Positions 28,250-38,635 of a stretch of 64,000 nt of DNA are shown here, in pieces. This stretch comes from Hormiphora californensis (lineage: Eukaryota; Ctenophora; Tentaculata; Cydippida; Pleurobrachiidae). The first letter of the stretch is position 1, and each line of letters starts with the position of its first letter. A program made the translations under genes and the position numbers. The notes below the pieces were generated by a model. That model saw nothing but the letters and a program-made list of their open reading frames with translations, was not told the origin of the DNA and did no database searches. The DNA lies in NCBI GenBank assembly GCA_020137815.1, contig CM035350.1, positions 3,462,537 through 3,526,536 on the forward strand. Direction: 5' to 3'.

Positions 28250-28486
28250 GCAGTGCTTTTCAACTGGGAGGCAATTGGTAGATTTCAATGTTTAATACCG
28301 CCACTCCTATCTTGTATCACCCACTGCCCACACGCTACTGCACTACTCGCGGGGGCTCTGGCCTCTGCCGGCTGCCCTCTATGCTTGTGGCGGTTGACTC
28401 CCCAGTCCCCTCCCGCCTCCTGACTGTTGCAGCTGCTCCAGACCCCAGACGTCAAGATACTTGCTGGGCAAAAAGTTGAAAAGCGC
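28250..28486. mobile_element. Possible hAT-like MITE
   Basis: Left end CAGTGCTTTTCAACTGG, right end AGTTGAAAAGCGCTG, about 237 bp, similar ends to the neighbouring inverted-repeat element. The target duplication is not evident. Confidence 0.4.
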
Positions 28487-28666
28487 TGCATTATTATCCC
28501 ACACTAAGTCAAAGGACTATGTCAAGAAAACAAGGCTTGTTTTACAAGCTCATGAGTGTATGAAACTACAGGTGCCTAAACTCGTCTCTTTGCACCGTTA
28601 TTTTGATGCAGTAGACATCAATAAATTATTATTTACCTGTAGCGGTTGTAGCAAGGGGCGTTATGA

Positions 28667-29544
28667 ATGGCGAGCGATGGCGTACGACGGCTCTTTGAGT
28701 CAGTGGACAAGGATTATAATGGATATATCGATATCAATGAGCTACATGTCGCTTTAAAGAAATCGCATGAAAACCACTTTACATCAGAAACGTGCCAACT
28801 ACTATTTGGTAAGGAATGTGAATATCTTGTACATCACTAAGTTCATAAACTACACGCCCAATTCTTGTGTGGCTCTCACCGCATTTTGTTTTATAAAGCA
28901 TGCTCTGTGAGTGTTCGGTAGATCAACCAACTCATTGTTCTAACCCTCCTTTACATTACGGAATTAGAGGGTCGAGCAAGGCAACCAACTCACAATGATA
29001 CATACCTGCAGGACTGTTTGATACAAATGAAGATGGAAAGGTTGACTATAACGAGTTCCACCAGCTTGTCGTGTATTACCAGCACTGGCTAGGTGTCTTC
29101 GAACAGCTTGATGCCAACAAAACTGGCTTCGTGAGCCATGCTCAGCTATACAAGACCTTACAGGTAACTGTAGTTGGGCTGTTGTTGCAATTTCCTGTTC
29201 AATTTGTGGACAAATTGGGAATTAATCCAACAAATGTCATCTTTATGAAACTAAATGTATTTTGAAATGTGTACTAATTTGACAGACCACACTATTGTCA
29301 GGAATGTGGATGCGGGGTTAACCTGCAGCTGTGTAGGAGGCTGGTTAAGTGTTACGATACCCGGCATACCGGGAAACTGGGATTTGACGATTACATGAGG
29401 TGCTGTGTTACTGTCCAGTCCCTTCACAAGGGCTTTACACTTCAGAAAACTGCCGAGGGAACGCTTTCTACTGATTTGGAGGGGTTACTGACATTGGTCA
29501 TACGAGCAAGACCAAGACCAGTTGCAAACTTATCTGTTGATTAG
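28667..29544 (+). CDS. Penta-EF-hand calcium-binding protein (ALG-2/sorcin/calpain-small-subunit type)
   Basis: Three exons (28667-28808, 29012-29163, 29302-29544), phases consistent, 178 residues, close to the 170-190 usual for small PEF proteins. Five EF-hand units can be read: DKDYNGYIDINE, DTNEDGKVDYNE, DANKTGFVSHAQ, a degenerate DTRHTGKLGFDD and a C-terminal one (KTAEGTLSTDLE) that would mediate dimerisation. The first two loops keep all calcium ligands; the last two look weak. It lacks the Gly/Pro-rich N-terminus of many PEF proteins. The start codon is the first in-frame Met after a stop. Which subfamily it belongs to is not resolved. Confidence 0.82.
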
Positions 29545-29805
29545 CTTTGTTTACTGTTCTGAGTTAACATTAGATAAAATTAGTGTGTGTGTGTGTGGCT
29601 CTAGGTTATAGCGTACCAAACTCTGCCGCACGACAGAACGGTGTTGCAACCTGTCATAAAGTCTGTGGTCTGTATGAAAGATAGTAGCTAAAATATCACG
29701 CTCAAAATTACACCAAAATCAAACAAAATTTCTCTGATATTCTAACTGTTTGTGGTCTGTATTCGGGCACTCTCACGCAAGCTTTATGTCCTGTCAGCTT
29801 CTGAG

Positions 29806-29958
29806 TCTGGAACAAGGTAACGTTTTGCCTTTGAGAGAGTCTTGAGTTTGGTTTAGTCTGGATCAAGGTAACGATTTGCCTTTGAGAGTGTCTTGAGTTT
29901 AGTTTGGTCTGGAACAAGGTAACGTTTTCCCTTTGAGAATTTCTTGAGTTTGGGTCTG
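29806..29958. repeat. Three tandem ~55 bp repeats
   Basis: The unit TCTGGAACAAGGTAACG...TTTGCCTTTGAGAG..TCTTGAGTTT occurs three times in a row with a few differences, between the PEF gene and the large duplication. Confidence 0.88.
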
Positions 29959-30333
29959 GAATCCCGATGTTTACCGTGTTTTGAATAGTAAATTACATTC
30001 ACAATATAAACTTTACACAATCTGTGAACAGACAATACGGACAGGTGAACTTACAGAATTTTGATGGATGATTGGTACCGTGATGGTGTTGATGATGAGA
30101 TGAGAGGTATATGCATTTCCAGTGGATCGGAGATGAAGATAAACAAAAACGATTGAACACAGATAAGGGGTAGGACTGAATGTAGCACCAATATACTGTA
30201 AAATGTTCTAGAATTCTATGCGGATGGGACAGATAAGAACATTTGTTAGTTGTTACACGCGATAAGCGACTTAGTGCACCAAAACACAAGGATTGTCTCT
30301 GTAGTGTGGTGTATAGCAATGTCCGCTATATTG

Positions 30334-30377
30334 GGAGAGGTGGGTGGGGGAGGGCGGGTGGGGGTGGGGCGGTGGGT
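30334..30377 (+). other. G-rich tract with G-quadruplex potential at the duplication edge
   Basis: At least six runs of three or more G (GGGAGAGGTGGGTGGGGG, AGGGCGGGTGGGGG and on) lie 13 bp before the left breakpoint (30390/30391) of the 4,253 bp tandem duplication. Runs and spacing fit an intramolecular G-quadruplex. Confidence 0.7.
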
Positions 30378-30876
30378 AATATTGGCCAAGAATGTAGCTG
30401 TAATTTAGTGATGAGACTAGGCCAGGCCCGAGAGACAGTTCAGTGGTAACTGGGAGTTCATGTGTGCTAGAAATGGGTATTTGAGACGGATTTAAGTTGC
30501 ATTTTAGTGAGAGGAAGAGCCCTTATTGGTGTCTGAGACAAGCAAAAGTGAAACGAACTGCAACGTAACGAACGAGTAATGATAAAATTAGTTCTTCGTG
30601 TTTGTTTTGACGGACGTTATAACGTAATTGAGTTCTAGTGTCTAGGTTTTTCGGACGTTTATATATATTTTATTAACATTTTAGAAAAGATTTAGCTTTT
30701 AGTTTCTGTTTCAGCTCTGTATTTTTCCCTATTTCTTTTGTCAGAAACAGTAGTAATGGTTTGAACTTGAATTCAACGTGAGACAAGACCCAACTTCGAA
30801 TACAGATCTGTGACCCCAAGGGCTGGGTGTTGACACAAAAAACAGCCTGATAACTCAAAACCCCCTTTTTTTAGCC

Positions 30877-31539
30877 ATGTCTCATGATCAGGTCGTTGGT
30901 GGGAGAGTTCGGGGTGTCACCGTCGTCAAGGCGATCGTCGTGGGCAACACCAGTGTCTATCTGGGTGGAAAACGGGATACAGATGGCCACACCCACACAT
31001 GGACTGTCTACCTGAAGCCCTTCAAGAGTGAGAACATGAGTACCTACGTAAAGAAGGTGCACTTCAAACTGCACGACAGCTACTCCCAACCATTGCGAGT
31101 TCTCACCAAACCTCCCTACCGTGTCAGCGAGTCTGGTTGGGGCGAGTTTGAGATCATGGTCAAAGTGTTCTTCCACGATCCGAGTGAAAAACCGGTTACC
31201 TTTCTGCATCTCCTGAAGCTATTTCAAAATGAGACCGTTACAATGAAGGATAAAACTCTGATTTCAGAGAACTACGATGAAATTATCTTCACTGAGCCCA
31301 CCTCGCTAATGTATCCTCTTCTTATCAACACTAAAGCTCTCGATCCTAGTTTGTCTCAACACCACCAAAATTTCGAGGAAATCGAGAGAAAGACATTCAC
31401 TGCAATTGTGGAGGCACGCCGCAAAATCAAAACTGAAATAGCGGAACTCAGCACGAGAATAAAAAATCAGAAGGAGTCTTATCAGATTATTAAACAGGAG
31501 GTGAAGGAGCTTGAGCAGGAACAAAACACTAAAACGTGA
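30877..31539 (+). CDS. YEATS4: YEATS domain-containing protein 4 (GAS41), copy 1
   Basis: Histone-acetyl/crotonyl-lysine reader shared by the TIP60/NuA4 and SRCAP chromatin complexes. The 220-residue frame has no intron. The YEATS fold covers about residues 10-140: [11 protein letters not shown], the strand [11 protein letters not shown] and [14 protein letters not shown], which hold the aromatic and Trp/Gly residues of the acyl-lysine pocket, then HLLKLFQ and [11 protein letters not shown], characteristic of GAS41. Residues about 165-217 form the C-terminal coiled coil used for complex assembly. A second identical copy lies at 35130-35792. Start chosen as first Met, matching family length. 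Confidence 0.93.
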   Translation: MSHDQVVGGRVRGVTVVKAIVVGNTSVYLGGKRDTDGHTHTWTVYLKPFKSENMSTYVKKVHFKLHDSYSQPLRVLTKPPYRVSESGWGEFEIMVKVFFHDPSEKPVTFLHLLKLFQNETVTMKDKTLISENYDEIIFTEPTSLMYPLLINTKALDPSLSQHHQNFEEIERKTFTAIVEARRKIKTEIAELSTRIKNQKESYQIIKQEVKELEQEQNTKT

Positions 31540-32196
31540 CGTAAATGATAAGTACAGCTACTGAGCCCCTACTGAGTACTGCATTTACACTGGCTGTGTT
31601 ATTTTTATAAAAGCGAATGTCATTACCCATGCCATGACACCGCCATGGTTTTCAAAACAATGAAAATTTTATTGTTATTCTTATTGGGAGTCATACAACT
31701 CGTTTTTATCTGACAGCTTATATTTATCGATTGAAATACTCAACAGTGTGCAGTCTGTACACACGTGTGGTAGGTCTTTCAGGTCTCTAATTACTATTTA
31801 ATCATACGTTAATGGCATATATAGTCTAAGAGGAGAGTATCATGACGTGTTATGTGTGTAAACCAATCACTAACAATCGTTAAATGTGTCTTGGCATGGT
31901 ATGTTTGGTATTGATAGATTGACACAGGACTTTGTTATTTCTTTCTGTATTGTGCGCAACATCCATGCCATTGCGTTCGTGTATTGAGGTATACTGTTGT
32001 GTTTTTGAAAATTGCGAGTAGAAATCCTGTAAAGCTGTGATCTCCAATATATACTCTAGCTCTGCTGTCTTAATTCCCACCATTTCCTTGTAAACCACAG
32101 CACAGCACTGCTGCTGCTGCTTTGGTTCGTCGAGTTATACTCTCAGTAACTAATTTTGTATTTTACCATAACCATCTTCCCTTTGCGTTTTAGTAC

Positions 32197-33798
32197 ATGG
32201 CACGGCTGGTAATCTTATTCCTGGTATTTGTGGGGTTCTCACTCGCCACCAAGAATGTCTTGGTAATCACATCAGGGGGCGGATCCCACATGTACCTCTC
32301 CGCTGATATCGCCACCATGATAGCAGACCGAGGTTACAACGTTACCCTGCTTGGCATGAGTCCAGATACAAGGGTTAACTACGATGACCGGCCCTTCACC
32401 CCTGTATACATTCGTGGTGTGGAGTACAACGAGAAGTTTACGAAAATAATGAACGATTGGGTAAAGGAGATCAGGGATTACCCAACAGAGTATGGATTCA
32501 ACGCCCTTTTTTCTACTTCTATCCCGGATGACGTTCTGACACAGTTTATGTCTCCTACTGTCGAAGTCTTGCTCCCCTACTTCAATGGTCCCGAATTCCA
32601 TAATCTCCTTGACTCAACTCCATTTAGTCTGATAGTCTTGGAAGATTCTGCTTTCGTGGGTGCCTGCGCTAAACTTGCATCAAGATTGGACATCCCTGTT
32701 GTTGGTGTTTCAGCAATTTCTGAATACACGTTTACCCGTGGTCGATTAAACCAGGGCATGCTTTTGAATAGTGAGCCCAATAACTTTAACACCATGATGG
32801 ACGACACTCTACCCTCCTTGTCTGACCGTCTCTATACCCTGAAAATGATATTCGAGGTTGTGTATACTCTGGTGGTTAAGTTTGCTAGTAAGGAGATGTT
32901 ACAATACTACGAGAAAGCAGGGGTCACACAGGAGCAGGCAGATCGCTTACACGTGGCCAACTTTATCTTCGACCATCCTGCCCTTGCTTACCCTTCTCTC
33001 AATGCTCCTTCCATGTTCAATTTGGGTTTCTTCCACTTGGACATGTACAAAGCACAGCCGCTACCTGAGAAATACACAGAGTTCTTAGATGTGAACTGTG
33101 AGAGCGTGATTTACATGTCGTTTGGCTCCTACGCCGAGGATATCACCTTGTTCCCGTTCGTGGTTCCCATGCTGCGAGGGTTGGCACGAGTCCAGGGTCT
33201 CTGTCTGGTTCTGAAGACCAAACAGGACCTGGCCCAGCACGCCCCGGGACTCAAGATCCTCCAGGAGGGTTGGGTGCCCCAGAAGGACCTCTTGGCCAGT
33301 GGAAGAGTGGACATGTTCATCAGTCACTGCGGTAATAACGGCAGAATGGAGAGTCTCTTCTATGGGGTGCCTCTACTGTGTGTTCCCTTGTTCGGTGATC
33401 AGTACTACAATGCCCGCATGGTTCACAGAAGAAGGTTTGGCCGGCTCGTGCCCAAGGAACAAATTACCGAGGATGCTTTCAAGGCCGAGTTGGAGAGTTT
33501 CCTGGCGGAGGCACCGGTATATCGAGATGAGATCAATGCAGCCGGCAACTATGTCAAGTCTGACCCGACCTCAGGTAAGGAGGTCTTCCTGTTCATCTGT
33601 GAGCACCTTCTTGCAGGTGGAGACCTGGAGTTCCTGAAAAACAAGGTCTTGCTGGATCAGAGTGCTATATCTGTCTACAATTTGGATGTCCTGGCGGTGT
33701 TTTTCTTGGTGATGATAGCAGTTATTGGTGTTCTTCTTGGTGTCTCTTTCGCCTGTTGCAGATGCATCCTTCGGGTGACAAAGCTGAAAACAGATTAA
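32197..33798 (+). CDS. UDP-glucuronosyltransferase-like membrane glycosyltransferase, copy 1
   Basis: A 533-residue GT1-family enzyme encoded in one exon; family members transfer sugar from UDP-sugar to small lipophilic acceptors in the ER lumen. Signal peptide (MARLVILFLVFVGFSLA). The donor-binding signature is present at about 370-410: ISHCGNNGRMESLFYGVP ... LFGDQYYNARM, with VPQKDLL upstream. A C-terminal transmembrane helix (about 497-518) ends in a short basic tail (RVTKLKTD), as in UGTs. In the usual HxGxxS/G signature the residues read HCGNNGRMES, so Gly is replaced by Asn at one position; activity is likely but not certain. An identical copy lies at 36450-38051. Confidence 0.9.
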   Translation: MARLVILFLVFVGFSLATKNVLVITSGGGSHMYLSADIATMIADRGYNVTLLGMSPDTRVNYDDRPFTPVYIRGVEYNEKFTKIMNDWVKEIRDYPTEYGFNALFSTSIPDDVLTQFMSPTVEVLLPYFNGPEFHNLLDSTPFSLIVLEDSAFVGACAKLASRLDIPVVGVSAISEYTFTRGRLNQGMLLNSEPNNFNTMMDDTLPSLSDRLYTLKMIFEVVYTLVVKFASKEMLQYYEKAGVTQEQADRLHVANFIFDHPALAYPSLNAPSMFNLGFFHLDMYKAQPLPEKYTEFLDVNCESVIYMSFGSYAEDITLFPFVVPMLRGLARVQGLCLVLKTKQDLAQHAPGLKILQEGWVPQKDLLASGRVDMFISHCGNNGRMESLFYGVPLLCVPLFGDQYYNARMVHRRRFGRLVPKEQITEDAFKAELESFLAEAPVYRDEINAAGNYVKSDPTSGKEVFLFICEHLLAGGDLEFLKNKVLLDQSAISVYNLDVLAVFFLVMIAVIGVLLGVSFACCRCILRVTKLKTD

Positions 33799-34382
33799 AA
33801 ACTAACTGAACCTCTCGATATCTGTATCGTGATTAAAACAATTTAGAATATATATTGTTACTGGAATGATAAATTGCATGTGTTTTAACCTTTCATTTAC
33901 TTGCTCAGATCTCTTTATTCATAGTTTACTTGTAGTGTTTTATATAACAGATCGTTTTCACACAGAGATTATTGTGTTTATGTTTAAATGTAAATCAGCT
34001 GCTGAAGAATGTTTATAAGAAATTACTTTTTGATAAATTATGTGTCGTGGCTTTGTCTCGTAGCGATTAATGTTTCTTTCGAAGAAAGAAACAGAATAGG
34101 TTCACAAATCATTGAAAAAATCTTTCAATCAAGGAGTCATACATGTGAAAGGTCACGAGACCGTCTCTCATCATTCCCAAACTAATTTACTATGTTCCTG
34201 AAGGGGCGGTGTTTGTTTAGGAACTATAAACAAACAGGTCTAACTTGTTTTACCAGTTCTCCCCAGCCCTATCTCCTTATTTCTCATCTTGCATTTTCAC
34301 TTGCTTCTACGTGAATCATGTCTTTCTTTAAGCATTCATTTGATCCCAATTATAATCCTTATAATTCAATGTGTGTCAGGAC

Positions 34383-34643
34383 ATGAGTGGACAGTTTTCG
34401 GGATGCCGGTCTCTATCCGATAGTGATCCTGAGCTATGGGGTCTGATAAAACAGGAGAAAGAACGCCAAAAAAACTGCCTAGAGCTCATTGCCAGTGAGA
34501 ATTTTACATCTCGAGCAGTCATGGAAGCGGTTAGTGTTGTACAGTTACTATATAGAAATAGAGCTGTCTTGTAGCTGCAGTCTGTCTCTATACAATGTAC
34601 TGAAACGATATCCCCTCTGTCCCTGCAGGCGGGATCGTGTCTG
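34383..34643 (+). pseudogene. SHMT: Truncated SHMT 5' fragment created by the duplication
   Basis: Contains a complete SHMT first coding exon (34383-34529, [13 protein letters not shown]...) with its intact donor, intron 1, and only the first five codons of exon 2 (34629-34643, AGSCL) before the duplication junction, after which the frame reads out to a stop. It cannot make SHMT by itself. Because exon and donor are intact, its transcripts could in principle splice on to the full exon 2 at 38882. Confidence 0.9.
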
Positions 34644-35129
34644 AATGTAGCTGTAATTTAGTGATGAGACTAGGCCAGGCCCGAGAGACAGTTCAGTGGT
34701 AACTGGGAGTTCATGTGTGCTAGAAATGGGTATTTGAGACGGATTTAAGTTGCATTTTAGTGAGAGGAAGAGCCCTTATTGGTGTCTGAGACAAGCAAAA
34801 GTGAAACGAACTGCAACGTAACGAACGAGTAATGATAAAATTAGTTCTTCGTGTTTGTTTTGACGGACGTTATAACGTAATTGAGTTCTAGTGTCTAGGT
34901 TTTTCGGACGTTTATATATATTTTATTAACATTTTAGAAAAGATTTAGCTTTTAGTTTCTGTTTCAGCTCTGTATTTTTCCCTATTTCTTTTGTCAGAAA
35001 CAGTAGTAATGGTTTGAACTTGAATTCAACGTGAGACAAGACCCAACTTCGAATACAGATCTGTGACCCCAAGGGCTGGGTGTTGACACAAAAAACAGCC
35101 TGATAACTCAAAACCCCCTTTTTTTAGCC

Positions 35130-35792
35130 ATGTCTCATGATCAGGTCGTTGGTGGGAGAGTTCGGGGTGTCACCGTCGTCAAGGCGATCGTCGTGGGCAA
35201 CACCAGTGTCTATCTGGGTGGAAAACGGGATACAGATGGCCACACCCACACATGGACTGTCTACCTGAAGCCCTTCAAGAGTGAGAACATGAGTACCTAC
35301 GTAAAGAAGGTGCACTTCAAACTGCACGACAGCTACTCCCAACCATTGCGAGTTCTCACCAAACCTCCCTACCGTGTCAGCGAGTCTGGTTGGGGCGAGT
35401 TTGAGATCATGGTCAAAGTGTTCTTCCACGATCCGAGTGAAAAACCGGTTACCTTTCTGCATCTCCTGAAGCTATTTCAAAATGAGACCGTTACAATGAA
35501 GGATAAAACTCTGATTTCAGAGAACTACGATGAAATTATCTTCACTGAGCCCACCTCGCTAATGTATCCTCTTCTTATCAACACTAAAGCTCTCGATCCT
35601 AGTTTGTCTCAACACCACCAAAATTTCGAGGAAATCGAGAGAAAGACATTCACTGCAATTGTGGAGGCACGCCGCAAAATCAAAACTGAAATAGCGGAAC
35701 TCAGCACGAGAATAAAAAATCAGAAGGAGTCTTATCAGATTATTAAACAGGAGGTGAAGGAGCTTGAGCAGGAACAAAACACTAAAACGTGA
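35130..35792 (+). CDS. YEATS4: YEATS domain-containing protein 4 (GAS41), copy 2
   Basis: Same 220-residue protein as the frame at 30877-31539, residue for residue, including the YEATS domain and C-terminal coiled coil, with the same upstream and downstream sequence. If both copies exist in the genome, gene dosage is doubled without any sequence change; if not, one is an assembly duplicate. Confidence 0.92.
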   Translation: MSHDQVVGGRVRGVTVVKAIVVGNTSVYLGGKRDTDGHTHTWTVYLKPFKSENMSTYVKKVHFKLHDSYSQPLRVLTKPPYRVSESGWGEFEIMVKVFFHDPSEKPVTFLHLLKLFQNETVTMKDKTLISENYDEIIFTEPTSLMYPLLINTKALDPSLSQHHQNFEEIERKTFTAIVEARRKIKTEIAELSTRIKNQKESYQIIKQEVKELEQEQNTKT

Positions 35793-36449
35793 CGTAAATG
35801 ATAAGTACAGCTACTGAGCCCCTACTGAGTACTGCATTTACACTGGCTGTGTTATTTTTATAAAAGCGAATGTCATTACCCATGCCATGACACCGCCATG
35901 GTTTTCAAAACAATGAAAATTTTATTGTTATTCTTATTGGGAGTCATACAACTCGTTTTTATCTGACAGCTTATATTTATCGATTGAAATACTCAACAGT
36001 GTGCAGTCTGTACACACGTGTGGTAGGTCTTTCAGGTCTCTAATTACTATTTAATCATACGTTAATGGCATATATAGTCTAAGAGGAGAGTATCATGACG
36101 TGTTATGTGTGTAAACCAATCACTAACAATCGTTAAATGTGTCTTGGCATGGTATGTTTGGTATTGATAGATTGACACAGGACTTTGTTATTTCTTTCTG
36201 TATTGTGCGCAACATCCATGCCATTGCGTTCGTGTATTGAGGTATACTGTTGTGTTTTTGAAAATTGCGAGTAGAAATCCTGTAAAGCTGTGATCTCCAA
36301 TATATACTCTAGCTCTGCTGTCTTAATTCCCACCATTTCCTTGTAAACCACAGCACAGCACTGCTGCTGCTGCTTTGGTTCGTCGAGTTATACTCTCAGT
36401 AACTAATTTTGTATTTTACCATAACCATCTTCCCTTTGCGTTTTAGTAC

Positions 36450-38051
36450 ATGGCACGGCTGGTAATCTTATTCCTGGTATTTGTGGGGTTCTCACTCGCC
36501 ACCAAGAATGTCTTGGTAATCACATCAGGGGGCGGATCCCACATGTACCTCTCCGCTGATATCGCCACCATGATAGCAGACCGAGGTTACAACGTTACCC
36601 TGCTTGGCATGAGTCCAGATACAAGGGTTAACTACGATGACCGGCCCTTCACCCCTGTATACATTCGTGGTGTGGAGTACAACGAGAAGTTTACGAAAAT
36701 AATGAACGATTGGGTAAAGGAGATCAGGGATTACCCAACAGAGTATGGATTCAACGCCCTTTTTTCTACTTCTATCCCGGATGACGTTCTGACACAGTTT
36801 ATGTCTCCTACTGTCGAAGTCTTGCTCCCCTACTTCAATGGTCCCGAATTCCATAATCTCCTTGACTCAACTCCATTTAGTCTGATAGTCTTGGAAGATT
36901 CTGCTTTCGTGGGTGCCTGCGCTAAACTTGCATCAAGATTGGACATCCCTGTTGTTGGTGTTTCAGCAATTTCTGAATACACGTTTACCCGTGGTCGATT
37001 AAACCAGGGCATGCTTTTGAATAGTGAGCCCAATAACTTTAACACCATGATGGACGACACTCTACCCTCCTTGTCTGACCGTCTCTATACCCTGAAAATG
37101 ATATTCGAGGTTGTGTATACTCTGGTGGTTAAGTTTGCTAGTAAGGAGATGTTACAATACTACGAGAAAGCAGGGGTCACACAGGAGCAGGCAGATCGCT
37201 TACACGTGGCCAACTTTATCTTCGACCATCCTGCCCTTGCTTACCCTTCTCTCAATGCTCCTTCCATGTTCAATTTGGGTTTCTTCCACTTGGACATGTA
37301 CAAAGCACAGCCGCTACCTGAGAAATACACAGAGTTCTTAGATGTGAACTGTGAGAGCGTGATTTACATGTCGTTTGGCTCCTACGCCGAGGATATCACC
37401 TTGTTCCCGTTCGTGGTTCCCATGCTGCGAGGGTTGGCACGAGTCCAGGGTCTCTGTCTGGTTCTGAAGACCAAACAGGACCTGGCCCAGCACGCCCCGG
37501 GACTCAAGATCCTCCAGGAGGGTTGGGTGCCCCAGAAGGACCTCTTGGCCAGTGGAAGAGTGGACATGTTCATCAGTCACTGCGGTAATAACGGCAGAAT
37601 GGAGAGTCTCTTCTATGGGGTGCCTCTACTGTGTGTTCCCTTGTTCGGTGATCAGTACTACAATGCCCGCATGGTTCACAGAAGAAGGTTTGGCCGGCTC
37701 GTGCCCAAGGAACAAATTACCGAGGATGCTTTCAAGGCCGAGTTGGAGAGTTTCCTGGCGGAGGCACCGGTATATCGAGATGAGATCAATGCAGCCGGCA
37801 ACTATGTCAAGTCTGACCCGACCTCAGGTAAGGAGGTCTTCCTGTTCATCTGTGAGCACCTTCTTGCAGGTGGAGACCTGGAGTTCCTGAAAAACAAGGT
37901 CTTGCTGGATCAGAGTGCTATATCTGTCTACAATTTGGATGTCCTGGCGGTGTTTTTCTTGGTGATGATAGCAGTTATTGGTGTTCTTCTTGGTGTCTCT
38001 TTCGCCTGTTGCAGATGCATCCTTCGGGTGACAAAGCTGAAAACAGATTAA
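36450..38051 (+). CDS. UDP-glucuronosyltransferase-like membrane glycosyltransferase, copy 2
   Basis: Identical 533-residue product to the frame at 32197-33798: signal peptide, GT1 donor-binding signature with GDQYYNARM, C-terminal membrane anchor. The spacing to YEATS4 (657 bp) and to SHMT (585 bp to the SHMT start) is the same as in copy 1. Confidence 0.9.
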   Translation: MARLVILFLVFVGFSLATKNVLVITSGGGSHMYLSADIATMIADRGYNVTLLGMSPDTRVNYDDRPFTPVYIRGVEYNEKFTKIMNDWVKEIRDYPTEYGFNALFSTSIPDDVLTQFMSPTVEVLLPYFNGPEFHNLLDSTPFSLIVLEDSAFVGACAKLASRLDIPVVGVSAISEYTFTRGRLNQGMLLNSEPNNFNTMMDDTLPSLSDRLYTLKMIFEVVYTLVVKFASKEMLQYYEKAGVTQEQADRLHVANFIFDHPALAYPSLNAPSMFNLGFFHLDMYKAQPLPEKYTEFLDVNCESVIYMSFGSYAEDITLFPFVVPMLRGLARVQGLCLVLKTKQDLAQHAPGLKILQEGWVPQKDLLASGRVDMFISHCGNNGRMESLFYGVPLLCVPLFGDQYYNARMVHRRRFGRLVPKEQITEDAFKAELESFLAEAPVYRDEINAAGNYVKSDPTSGKEVFLFICEHLLAGGDLEFLKNKVLLDQSAISVYNLDVLAVFFLVMIAVIGVLLGVSFACCRCILRVTKLKTD

Positions 38052-38635
38052 AAACTAACTGAACCTCTCGATATCTGTATCGTGATTAAAACAATTTAGA
38101 ATATATATTGTTACTGGAATGATAAATTGCATGTGTTTTAACCTTTCATTTACTTGCTCAGATCTCTTTATTCATAGTTTACTTGTAGTGTTTTATATAA
38201 CAGATCGTTTTCACACAGAGATTATTGTGTTTATGTTTAAATGTAAATCAGCTGCTGAAGAATGTTTATAAGAAATTACTTTTTGATAAATTATGTGTCG
38301 TGGCTTTGTCTCGTAGCGATTAATGTTTCTTTCGAAGAAAGAAACAGAATAGGTTCACAAATCATTGAAAAAATCTTTCAATCAAGGAGTCATACATGTG
38401 AAAGGTCACGAGACCGTCTCTCATCATTCCCAAACTAATTTACTATGTTCCTGAAGGGGCGGTGTTTGTTTAGGAACTATAAACAAACAGGTCTAACTTG
38501 TTTTACCAGTTCTCCCCAGCCCTATCTCCTTATTTCTCATCTTGCATTTTCACTTGCTTCTACGTGAATCATGTCTTTCTTTAAGCATTCATTTGATCCC
38601 AATTATAATCCTTATAATTCAATGTGTGTCAGGAC

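Larger units (their letters stand above)
26737..28666. other. Repeat-rich intergenic region
   Basis: No supported gene. It includes a short (GGTAA)n run at 26988-27007, an inverted repeat with CAGCGCTTTTCAA ends (27551-28190), and a further CAGTGCTTTTCAACTGG ... GTTGAAAAGCGCTG pair (28250-28486). Confidence 0.5.
30391..34643 (+). repeat. 4,253 bp tandem duplication, copy 1
   Basis: Every feature here recurs 4,253 bp downstream; no difference was noticed in any stretch compared. Copy 1 begins after a G-rich tract and ends inside SHMT exon 2 (..GGATCGTGTCTG), fused directly to the start of copy 2 (AATGTAGCTG). Only two bases (GA) are shared at the junction. Confidence 0.95.
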
